NCBI GenBank assembly: GCA_002397275.1
Contig: DHAA01000081.1
Span: 1-37,318, forward strand
DNA length: 37,318 bases
Origin: Thermacetogenium sp. UBA4966
GTDB lineage: Bacteria; Bacillota; DSM-12270; Thermacetogeniales; Thermacetogeniaceae
Reading direction: 5' to 3'
Shown here: positions 7,263 to 15,800 of the stretch, piece by piece
Layout of the letters: each line of letters starts with the position of its first letter
Numbering within the stretch: position 1 is the stretch's first letter
Translations under genes and position numbers: made by a program
The notes under the pieces: model-generated
The model's input: the letters and a program-made list of their open reading frames with translations, nothing else
Database searches by the model: none
What the model was told of the DNA's origin: nothing

Positions 7263-9632
7263 TTACTGCAGCAGTTGCTTGAGCGCGTTCTCCACGGTCT
7301 TGCCCACAGCCAAGCGTCCGCCGAAGATTGTAAAGTTGGTGTTGGCGGCCGCCGCCTCTGTCAGGTAGCCCTCAACCCCGGAAACGTCGTTCTTCACGTA
7401 GATGATCGGGTTGCCGTTGACCGCCGCTCCCACGGCATCGGCCAGTTTGAGGTAGCCGACGACGGAGAAGTCTTTCGCTTCGGCAAACAGTTTTTCCGCC
7501 ACGTCAAGGCTGGTTTCGATGCGGCTCTGTCCGCAGTAGCGCTCTGTGGCCTGCAGCTCGCTGTAGACTGCCCCGCTCACCGCGTTTTCGCCGCCGATGA
7601 CGATGATCTCCTCGATGCCCAGGTCTTTGACGGCTTTCTTTGTTTCTGCCGGAACGCTGTTCTTATCCACGAGCAGGATGGGATAGTTTTCGCCGTAGGA
7701 CAGGGGGCCTGCCGCCAGGGAATCCGCGGGCGCCGAGCCGCCGACCACGATGGCGGTCTCCGCCTGGCCTCCTCTGGCCGCAATCGCCGCCGCGGTGGCG
7801 TAGCGGGTAGCGCCCTGGATGCGCTCTGTCTCCAGCCCCAGTTCTTCCAGTTTGTCGACCACTGTCTGGGATACGGCCAATTCGCCTCCCAGGACGCAGG
7901 CTTTTTTAGCGCCCAGCTCCTTGACGGCATCTTCTATCTCCTGCGGCAGGCTGCCGCGTCTGGTGAGCAGGATCGGCGCCTTTTCCACCCCGGCCAGGTA
8001 GCTGGCCGCTAAAGCGTCGGCGAAATCTCCCTGATCGTCGCCGCGGGCGATGATCACTGTCTCCGCTCCGTTCTGATTGACGGCTGCGGCGTTAAGCGCC
8101 GTTTGGGCGGAGGTGTCGTAGCGGTTGTCTCCGGCTATTCTGTATACTTGACCGCCTTTGAGGAGTGCATAAAGGGATTCCGCCGCGGTCAGGGTCCGGT
8201 AGTTGGCGACCAGTTTGGCCTGTTCGGCGGGTAACGCGGCATAGGCCGCCCGCGCCTCGTCGATCTGCGGTTTGCTCTCCAGGGTCACCGTCCCGATAGC
8301 GGCGATCTTGTCCTCCACTCCCTTGACGGCCTGCAGCTCGCCCAAGGCGGCTTCCGCGGCCAGGAGCTGATCCAGATTGGTCACATGGCCTTTCTGTTTC
8401 TCCATCAGGGCATCGTATGCCTCGCGGGCTGCCGCTATATCTTCCTGGTCGGCAAGGGTGACTGCTTCCGCATCCGGCAGGGCATCGATCAAATCCATAA
8501 CTGCGACCGCCTCTGCGTTTAATTTCGTATTTAACGCTTCAAAGGCGCTGTCAACCGCTTCCTGCCCCGGGCTGAGGTCTACCAGCGCATCCATGGCCGC
8601 TTCATAGAGTTCCTGCACCTCCTCATCGGCCAGCAGGGCATCTTTATTCTCTGAAGAATTGATTTCTGCAACGAGTCTTGTTAAATTGTCTTTATTGGCA
8701 ATGGGGTAGTGAGAAGAATAATCTCCGCCTCCCAGAGCGGACCCCGCGCCGATATCCTTACCATAATCAAGGGTAAACTGGATGCGCACAACATCGCCGT
8801 CGTCCAAGTAAAACTGGTCAAATCCCAAATTGGGGGGATTATGGTCGACCATATACATCCAGCCGGAGCCCCCGGTAAAGTCGAATTCTCCCAATGATAC
8901 TCCAGAAAAAGCGTCATAATCAGGCGTAACATGTTTCAACAAAATTTCGGGGACAAGGGGATCCAAATCCAGCGGCCTTCCCAAATCAGGATCGTTGCAC
9001 CCTGATTCTCCCTGTCCCAAGGGAGTGCCTCCATCCATGATATGCGTAAGATAAAACCCCTCGTTCACGGTTCCCCAGTGCTTGTATTTTAACCCGCTCT
9101 TCGTGAGGACCTTGTTTAAGGAATGGGCCGCGTTTTGACCCTCATAGATCTCAATTATTTGCGGTTCCACGAGATAACCGCAGCCAATGGTAAAGACTTC
9201 CACGCTAAAGGCTACGCTGCCGATCAGATCTCCGTCCTTGACAGGGGGGTGGTGCAGCAGGTAATTGATGGTCTCGGTTTCTCCGCGGCTCTCAGCAGTG
9301 ATGGAAACGGTGTTTTCCCCATCCTGAAGGCGCAACGTATAGCTTGTCTTGGAAGAATCATCCCATGACTGCCATACTCTATTTCCGTTTAACAAGACGG
9401 TAATATCCGCCGCAGGTATTTTCTTCCCTAATACATCGGTCGCCCAAAGATCAAAGGCCTTTTTGCTCCCGCGAATGGTAGCCCCGTCCTCCAATCTTGT
9501 AATGAGGGTGATGCCGCTTCCGCCGTCTGCAGATAGATTTCCGACCGCCTCATCGGCAAAAGTCGGCGCCGCCATTCCAAAAAGCATAACGAGTACCGTA
9601 AATACTGAAATCAACAGTTTTGATTTTCGCAC
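7263..9632 (-). CDS. Wall-anchored DUF4430 (transcobalamin C-terminal-like) protein with CWB2
   Basis: 789 residues from a GTG preceded by AAAAGGATGGG. Signal peptide 1-26 (SKLLISVFTVLVMLFGMAAP). Residues ~37-120 form a small beta domain. Residues ~130-300 match the transcobalamin-like C-terminal domain (DUF4430, PF14478), with the signature GSGWMYMVDHNPPNLGFDQF followed by LDDGDVVRIQFTLDYG. Residues ~305-495 are helical bundles (IAAAREAYDALMEKQ, IDEARAAYAALPAEQ). Residues ~498-789 are three CWB2 repeats. In transcobalamin this beta domain covers bound cobalamin, so a corrinoid-binding role is plausible but unproven. It is a clear paralogue of the 21329-23506 protein. It is first in a two-gene unit with 4426-7218. 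Its leader has a D-type element and a divergent riboswitch-like element but no canonical riboswitch. Confidence 0.93.
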   Translation of the reverse strand: MRKSKLLISVFTVLVMLFGMAAPTFADEAVGNLSADGGSGITLITRLEDGATIRGSKKAFDLWATDVLGKKIPAADITVLLNGNRVWQSWDDSSKTSYTLRLQDGENTVSITAESRGETETINYLLHHPPVKDGDLIGSVAFSVEVFTIGCGYLVEPQIIEIYEGQNAAHSLNKVLTKSGLKYKHWGTVNEGFYLTHIMDGGTPLGQGESGCNDPDLGRPLDLDPLVPEILLKHVTPDYDAFSGVSLGEFDFTGGSGWMYMVDHNPPNLGFDQFYLDDGDVVRIQFTLDYGKDIGAGSALGGGDYSSHYPIANKDNLTRLVAEINSSENKDALLADEEVQELYEAAMDALVDLSPGQEAVDSAFEALNTKLNAEAVAVMDLIDALPDAEAVTLADQEDIAAAREAYDALMEKQKGHVTNLDQLLAAEAALGELQAVKGVEDKIAAIGTVTLESKPQIDEARAAYAALPAEQAKLVANYRTLTAAESLYALLKGGQVYRIAGDNRYDTSAQTALNAAAVNQNGAETVIIARGDDQGDFADALAASYLAGVEKAPILLTRRGSLPQEIEDAVKELGAKKACVLGGELAVSQTVVDKLEELGLETERIQGATRYATAAAIAARGGQAETAIVVGGSAPADSLAAGPLSYGENYPILLVDKNSVPAETKKAVKDLGIEEIIVIGGENAVSGAVYSELQATERYCGQSRIETSLDVAEKLFAEAKDFSVVGYLKLADAVGAAVNGNPIIYVKNDVSGVEGYLTEAAAANTNFTIFGGRLAVGKTVENALKQLLQ

Positions 9633-9753
9633 ATTATCCCATCCTTTTAATTTCCAATTTCCGGCTCCTTCAAGCCGGCGCTTATTTTCTCCTTCCTCTC
9701 CCCCGCGATCGGGTCAGCCGCCGGCGCCGCCGGGGCGCAGAGCGGCAGGACTT

Positions 9754-9897
9754 TCAGGCATCCCTCCTTTTGCGGGCTCGCCTCCCCCTCCCGAGCAGGA
9801 GGGTTCTCTCATACTGCATGCAGGATCGCGGCCGTGGGAAATATTGCTGCGGATTGTGCGAATTTTGCTGGAGATGCTATGGCATACCTGAGATTTA
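9754..9897 (-). promoter_or_regulatory. Divergent cobalamin-riboswitch-like leader element (copy C)
   Basis: Third copy of the element at 790 and 3390 and the shortest. On the minus strand it has TCTCAGGTATGCC, AAAATTCGCACAATCCGCAG, GGGAGGCGAGCCCGCAAAAG and GGAGGGATGCCTGA. TCAGGTAT at the start pairs with ATGCCTGA at the end over eight positions (one G-U), supporting a closed RNA structure on this strand. Here it is the only riboswitch-like element in front of the gene (9632). Confidence 0.45.
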
Positions 9898-9930
9898 AGA
9901 ACGCGTTTGGCGCGGATTAGTTTCCAGATT

Positions 9931-10042
9931 AAAAAAGCGCTGCCCAGTTAAGGGAAGCGCCTCCGTTCTTCGGTCAGCCCGTCTCGAGGTTGTTAATATT
10001 TTTCTTTGTTATAGGTTATCACAACATCTTCCTGAATTTCAA
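9931..10042 (-). promoter_or_regulatory. Promoter plus conserved terminated leader (D element, copy 2)
   Basis: -35 TTGAAA at 10037-10042 with GATAAC or TATAAC downstream, then GGGCTGACCGAAGAACGGAG and a terminator with arms AGGCGCTTCCC and GGGCAGCGCT plus a T run (9931-9962). The -35 lies 9 nt past the stop of the coiled-coil gene, so the same terminator may also end that gene's transcript. Nearly identical to 18566-18677. Confidence 0.55.
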
Positions 10043-10050
10043 TACTTTTT

Positions 10051-10374
10051 TTAAACCCCGGCCGCTTCGACATCATCGCTCAACACCTCGCCAGTTTTTT
10101 TCAGCTTGCCTTCAACCCTGGCCAGCCTCACGTTTTGGCTGTCCATTTCCGCTCTGCCGACCTGGTTGGAATGCTCTATAGCTTTTACCACCTGGTATAT
10201 CTCGTCCTGCCTGGTCTCCATATGGTCCATTCTGGTCTTCATGCGCTCCAGGCTATTCTGCATACCTTGTTGAACGGTTTCTATACCAGCAACTTTATCT
10301 TCTATGCTTGCTACGTTATCCTTTATCCCGGTCAGTTCCTGCAAGACAAGCCTTTGAAATTCTTCATTGTCCAT
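10051..10374 (-). CDS. Small coiled-coil protein (copy 1)
   Basis: 107 residues if started at the ATG 10374-10372, which has GGAGGTGAGGAGC directly upstream; a start 24 nt further up would include this ribosome binding site and is less likely. The sequence (MDNEEFQRLVLQELTGIKD) is almost entirely heptad-patterned, with repeats such as MKTRMDHMETRQDEIYQVVK. No signal peptide or membrane segment, so cytoplasmic. I recognise no named family. It differs from copy 2 (18686-18967) mainly by an extra 14 residues, two heptads. It has its own strong promoter at 10432-10460, unlike the surface genes, and its role is unknown. Confidence 0.75.
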   Translation of the reverse strand: MDNEEFQRLVLQELTGIKDNVASIEDKVAGIETVQQGMQNSLERMKTRMDHMETRQDEIYQVVKAIEHSNQVGRAEMDSQNVRLARVEGKLKKTGEVLSDDVEAAGV

Positions 10375-10431
10375 GCTCCTCACCTCCCGGCTTCCCATAA
10401 GGATTAATCACCCGGCGATCACCCTGCCCAA

Positions 10432-10460
10432 ACTATACCTTTTCCGGCTGTGAAAATCAA
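10432..10460 (-). promoter_or_regulatory. Sigma-A-type promoter for coiled-coil gene copy 1
   Basis: -35 TTGATT (10455-10460), 17-nt spacer, -10 TATAGT (10432-10437), 58 nt before the chosen start. The same box and spacer recur before copy 2. Confidence 0.75.
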
Positions 10461-10561
10461 TGTGATTTAATAATGAGACAGACTAATATTTAGCAAAAGA
10501 CAGTAAGCGCACTTAACGCATCAGCTTGCGCATCATCTCAAGATCAGGATCTCAAGATCAG

Positions 10562-10595
10562 GCATACCAGGCCCTTTTTTACGGGCCCGGTATGC
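10562..10595 (-). terminator. Conserved hairpin after the 10621-12720 gene
   Basis: Inverted repeat GCATACCGGGCCC / GGGCCTGGTATGC beginning 25 nt beyond the stop codon. Member of a family of stop-proximal hairpins in this array; poor T run. Confidence 0.55.
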
Positions 10596-10620
10596 GCTGA
10601 TAAGAGGGTAATTTCTTGCT

Positions 10621-12720
10621 TTACTTCAGCAGTTCTTTCAGCTCGTTTTCCACCGTATCACTAACAGCCAGGGTTCCGCCGAATATAGTAAACCGGCTGG
10701 CGGGTGCTGCCGCGCCTGTCAGGTAGTCCTTCACATCTGAAATATTACCCTTGACGTAGATGATCGGGTTGCCGTTGACCGCCGCTCCCACCGCGTCGGC
10801 CAGTTTCAGGTAGCCGACGATGGAGAAGTCTTTCGCTTCGGCAAAGGCTTTTTCCGCCACGTCAAGGCTGGTCTCGATGCGGCTCTGTCCGGCGTAGCGC
10901 TCATGAGCGCCTAACTCGTTGTAGACTCCCTTGCTCACCGCGTTGTCGCCGCCAATCACAATGATCTCCTCGATACCGAGGTCGGCGACGGCTTTCTTCG
11001 TTTCGGCCGGAACGCTGTTCTTATCCACCAGCAGCAGGGGATAGCCTTCGCTGAAGGCCAGGGGGCCGGCTACCAGGGAGTCGGCGGGCGCAAAGCCGCT
11101 GACCACTATAGCTGTCTCGGCATTGCCTCCCTCAGCGGCGATCTTGGCCGCGGTGTCGTAGCGGTTGGCGCCGCTAAGTCGTTTTACTGTAAGGCCCAAC
11201 GCTTTCAGTTCTGTTTCCGCGTTTGCGGAAACGGCTAGTGTGCCTCCCAGTACTATAGCGTTCTTCGCTTTAAGCGTTTGGATGGCCTTCTCCACCGAAT
11301 CCGGCAGGCTGCCGGGGCTGGTCAGCAGAACCGGCGCATTCTTCACCCCTGCCAGGTAGCTGGCCGCCAGGCCGTCGGCAAAGTTCCCCTCGTCGTCGCC
11401 GCGGGCGATGATCACTGTCTCCGCGCCGTCCGGGTAAGCGTCCAGCGCTGTTTTGGCGGAGGTGTCGTAGCGATCGCCGCCGGCTATTCTGTTCACCTGG
11501 GGCGTCTCAATTATATCTTTATATGTTGCTACTACCGTTACATCCCTTTCCGGCATGGTGAAGCTGGTTGAAGCAGTGTTAGCGTCTGCAAAAGTTATGC
11601 CGTCTTCTGTCGTCCACTTGTCGAATACTTGTCCTTCAGGAGCCTTATTGGCTGTGATTATTACCAGTTCACCCGCTGCGTATCTTTCTTTCTCCGCTGT
11701 GCCGCTTGTTACGGTTAGGCGACGATCAGGCGCATCTGCGCTGCGCACGATGATCTTGCTCACAGCGGGAGCGACGCAGGCTTCTTCGGTACGGGCCTCC
11801 GTCTCTTCCGCAAGCAGATAATATGTTCCGGGGGCTTCAAAGGTATAAGAATAGGTGTTCTCCGTTCCGGTTAAGGTGGCGATCCTTTGCCACTCGGAAT
11901 TGTATACGCCAACCGTTAGGCCTGTAATAGGCTTACGCTCACCTGGATCGCCGGCGCCTACTGAATGCGTTCCGGTTTCCCAGGTTTGGGTAGTTACCGT
12001 CTCTCCGGCTACGGCCGTATAGACATCCTCGGAAAAGCAAGCAAAAGCGCCTGCCGTCCAAAAACTCCAGTCCGTAAACATACCGACATCCACAGTATCT
12101 CCATCGGAAAGCAGTACGTAGTCGCAAGTGGACCCCCATCCCGGGGACATCAACGGATAGGCGTGATTAACATAGTACATCAGATTTTCGTCGTGACCCC
12201 AGAAGTTTCCCATATATAGGGACGTTGGGCTTCCCATAGGCGAAAGATACAGCGCCTTTTTCTCGTTGGATTTATACGCTTCCGCACCATCCAGGTAATT
12301 GATCTGAGTATTCTCGTTGTAGTCCATGACACCAGAGGTTCCTTTGCCGCATTCATCCTCCGGGATGCCCATATAATAGCGCTCCAGCATATAGATATAC
12401 AGATGCAGGACGGTAGGGCGCTCAATAAGTTTATTATTTACATATGGGCCAGATCCATCTTCAGTACCATAGCGATAGTAATCCGACAGGCCGTAAAGGT
12501 CCAGGTCGAAGTAAGGAACGCTGACCTCGAGATTGGCGAGGACTGTCTCGTCCGCGTCATTACCCATGATCGGCGTACCGTCGTTGGAAATCGTCGCCAT
12601 GACCGTTACACGCTCAGCGTCGGTTTCAGCATAAAAACCCCCATCCGCCAATGCACTGACAGGAATCTGTGCAAACAGCATAATCAAAGCAAGCAGACAT
12701 ATTCGTACTCGTTTTCTCAT
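10621..12720 (-). CDS. Wall-anchored DUF4430-like / InlB-repeat protein with CWB2
   Basis: 699 residues; ATG start with TTGGAG 8 nt upstream. Signal peptide 1-25. Residues ~30-230 resemble a large DUF4430 variant (TVLHLYIYMLERYY early, NLMYYVNHAYPL and STCDYVLLSDGDTVDVGMF late). Residues ~230-325 form an Ig-like beta domain (TYSYTFEAPGTYYLLAEE). Residues ~328-400 are a divergent InlB B-repeat (FDKWTTEDGITF, SFTMPERDVTVVATY). Residues ~408-699 are three CWB2 repeats. It lies 129 nt downstream of the 12850-17970 gene, with a GC-rich hairpin between them. It is probably read from the same riboswitch-controlled promoter unless that hairpin terminates fully. Confidence 0.9.
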   Translation of the reverse strand: MRKRVRICLLALIMLFAQIPVSALADGGFYAETDAERVTVMATISNDGTPIMGNDADETVLANLEVSVPYFDLDLYGLSDYYRYGTEDGSGPYVNNKLIERPTVLHLYIYMLERYYMGIPEDECGKGTSGVMDYNENTQINYLDGAEAYKSNEKKALYLSPMGSPTSLYMGNFWGHDENLMYYVNHAYPLMSPGWGSTCDYVLLSDGDTVDVGMFTDWSFWTAGAFACFSEDVYTAVAGETVTTQTWETGTHSVGAGDPGERKPITGLTVGVYNSEWQRIATLTGTENTYSYTFEAPGTYYLLAEETEARTEEACVAPAVSKIIVRSADAPDRRLTVTSGTAEKERYAAGELVIITANKAPEGQVFDKWTTEDGITFADANTASTSFTMPERDVTVVATYKDIIETPQVNRIAGGDRYDTSAKTALDAYPDGAETVIIARGDDEGNFADGLAASYLAGVKNAPVLLTSPGSLPDSVEKAIQTLKAKNAIVLGGTLAVSANAETELKALGLTVKRLSGANRYDTAAKIAAEGGNAETAIVVSGFAPADSLVAGPLAFSEGYPLLLVDKNSVPAETKKAVADLGIEEIIVIGGDNAVSKGVYNELGAHERYAGQSRIETSLDVAEKAFAEAKDFSIVGYLKLADAVGAAVNGNPIIYVKGNISDVKDYLTGAAAPASRFTIFGGTLAVSDTVENELKELLK

Positions 12721-12789
12721 GATTTCTTCTCCAATTTCTCTTTACTTTAATACGTTGTTTTTTTCTTTTCATTCCTGCTGCGGATATAA

Positions 12790-12834
12790 CCTCCGGCGCA
12801 GAGAGTGATAAGCTTTACTGTCTCCCGCCGGAGG
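12790..12834 (-). terminator. Intergenic hairpin between the 17970 and 12720 genes
   Basis: Arms CCTCCGGCG and CGCCGGAGG starting 15 nt past the 12850 stop, with a 27-nt interior. The following TTATATCC is weakly T-rich, so it may be a leaky terminator or mRNA-stabilising hairpin. Confidence 0.5.
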
Positions 12835-12849
12835 TGTCTACCTTTTTCT

Positions 12850-15800
12850 TTACTGCAGCAGTTCTTTCAGATCGTTTTCCACCGTATCGCTGACAGCCAG
12901 GGTTCCGCCGAAGATGGTAAAGTTAGCTGCCGCCGCGCCTGTCAGGTAGTCCTTCACATCTGAAATGTTATCCTTGACGTAGATGATGGGATTGCCGTTG
13001 ACCGCAGCTCCCACCGCGTCGGCCAGTTTCAGGTAGCCGACGATGGAGAAGTCTTTTGCTTCGGCAAAGGCTTTTTCAGCCACGTCAAGGCTGGTCTCGA
13101 TGCGGCTCTGTCCGGCATAGCGCTCCTGGGCATTCAGTTCGTTGTAGACTGCCCTGCTCACTGCGTTTTCACCGCCGACGACGATGATCTTCTCAATGCC
13201 CAGGTCCGCGATCGCTTTCTTTGTTTCGGCCGGAACGCTGTTCTTATCCACCAGCAGGATGGGATATTTATTGCTGAAGGCCAGGGGTCCGGCCACCAGG
13301 GAGTCCGCAGGCGCAAAGCCGCTGACCACGATGGCGGTATCTGTTTGGCCTCCTTTGGCTGCGATCGCCGCCGCCGTGGCGTAGCGGTTATCGCCCTGGA
13401 TGCGCTCCACTTCCAGCCCCAGGCTTTTCAGCTTGTCGGCTACCGCCCGGGATACGGCCAATTCGCCCCCTAATACATAGGCTTTTTTGGCGCCCAGTTT
13501 TTTGACGGCTGCTTCTATCTCCTGCGGCAGGCTGCCGGTACTGGTGAGCAGGATCGGAGCGTTCTCCACCCCTGCCAGGCAGCCGGCTGCCAGGGCGTCG
13601 GCGAAACCTCCCTGATCGTCGCCGCGGGCGATGATCACTGTCTCCGCTCCCTCCGGATAGGCGTCCAGCGCTGTCTTGGCGGAGGTGTCGTAGCGGTTGT
13701 CTCCGGCTATCCTCGTCACTTGACCTTCCGCTACTTTCAGGTAGGCAATGAACGGTTCCTTCTCGCCTTCCTGCACGATGATACGGACAACGCCCTTCTC
13801 AGGGGCGCTTTCAAAGGTCCGGCCGGCGGCGCGTTTGTTGTTGATGTATACAGAAGCATCGCCCGCCTCAACCTCGACCTCGCCGCCATTGGCTAGAGCC
13901 GCGTCATAGATATACTGTCCATCTGTCAGTTGTATCTCCGTTCCATCCACAAAGATCCTGGGCGCCTCTGTTTTTCCCACCAGCGCGCTTTCCGCTTTGG
14001 CGCGGGTCACCGCGTTGACCTCGGTGGACTTTTCGCCGATGGCTCCGCCGTCGATAAAGGAAGCCGTCTGCACCCTGATGTAGTGTACGGCATCCAGTTG
14101 GACGGGCAGGCCGTTTTCGTCCACCGCCCAGGCCAGGTCGAAGTTATCTCCGCCGTACTCATAGTATTCGCCTGTCTTGGGCGCTATACCGCTCCCAACA
14201 GAATACACAGGCAGATAGGGGTTCATGGATTCGCCGCTCAACGTTGTATTTTCACCGGTTCCAGACACATTCAGAGCGTTCATCCTGACGTCCGCGTATC
14301 CAAAGGCGGGCAAGAAGGGGACTCCGCTTCCCCAGTCGCTGGGGCCTCCGCCGCCCGACATCGCAGTAACGCCGCTTAGCGTGAGGGAATCGCCGAAGTC
14401 GGCCAGCGGATAGAGTTCCTGCCGCGGATAGGTGTAGTCGAGCGTTCCCGCACTGCTGCCGTCTGCCCAGTCCGTGCTTCTGCCGTCCGCATTTTTGGAA
14501 TAGGTTACCGTGTGATTCCATTCCACGTTTTTGTCGTAGTGCTCGCTGCCGGCAAGGGTGTACCAGGTGTTCCCGTCCTCCGACACCAGCACGTTGCCCG
14601 GCTCGGAGAATCCGCTGCCGCCGTTGGAGTTGCCGTAGACGATGAAGTCTACGCCGTAGGGGTTGTTGGGGTCATCGGTAACGGCGTCTTCATAGTAATA
14701 AGTGATGTAGCCGCCGAAGTTGCCGGCGCTGATGGGCGACCACCATTTGCCGTTTCCTGTCAGCGATTTTTCCGGATAAAGGCCGTAGATTCCGGTCAGG
14801 CGGTTATCTGCGTTGGTGTACTGGCTGGCGACGGGCAGATATTCCACAATGGTATCCGGCATATCCAGCTTGCCTGCCTCATCGGCGTTCACCTGATATA
14901 CGGGGATGTTATATGTCGCCTGCAGTGTATAATCATCGGTTTCCCGTATGACAATGATTGTGTTATATCCCCATGACCCGGCTGATGATTTGGCACTCAG
15001 ATTAACCGCGTACTCCCCCTTGCTGTCCGGAAACAGTTTTACGCAGTCTTCCAGTTCTGCGTAATAGTCTGCGGCAAAGTATACATCCAGCCCCTCTCCC
15101 ATTGTAAAGCTCATCGCTGCCGTGTTTTCCGCACCCTCGTAAAACACCGCCATCTCGTGATCCGGGATAGGGAATGTGAATCCGGCCACCTCGGCGCTAT
15201 TTATTTCGAACGAGGGGTGTTGCGGCGTGCAGAATTTCGCGGCCTGGGAGAGCAGTTCCACATCCTTAAGCTTCATCTCTTTAATCTGGGCTTTGTTTGC
15301 CGCTATACGGACGATATGCAGCGTATAAACGCTATCGGCCGTCCAGGGGTCGCTTGTTCCGCTTTCCAGGTAGGCATCATAATTTAAGCCCGATATGGTC
15401 TCCAGCTTGAACACGGTTTCCCCGTCGCTATCCAGCGTCAGTTTGTCCACCGCATCCACAAGCTGACCGCCAGCCAGCCGGATCCGCGCCTGCGTCAATG
15501 GGTTCGCCTTCTCTGGCTCCAGCGTTATCTCTTGCACGTCGTCGCCCAGGAAGGCGTAGTACTCCATGGAGAGGGCGCCGTCCACCTTGCTTTTGTCGCG
15601 TGTGCTTACGGTTGTCCAGGCGCCGTCCTTCTGATATAACAGCGATCCTTCAACGGCGCCATGAGCTTTCAGCCCGGACATCAAGGCTCGCTCGGACGGC
15701 GCAATCTCTATCCGGTTAATGCTGCTGTCTTCCGTCGCCACTTCCGCCAAGCGGTTGATGGTAAAGGTGTAGGTGGTGGATATTTCCGGATCTTCCCAGG

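Noticed and set aside
7275..8012. 245-codon plus-strand frame opposite the CWB2 block
   Set aside because: Similar antisense frames occur opposite every CWB2 block because of its GC-rich codon use; no start signals.
9754..9897. Glycine riboswitch, suggested by ATCTCAGGTA
   Set aside because: The glycine core (CCGAAGGGGCAA-type) is missing, and the remaining blocks fit a divergent cobalamin aptamer better.
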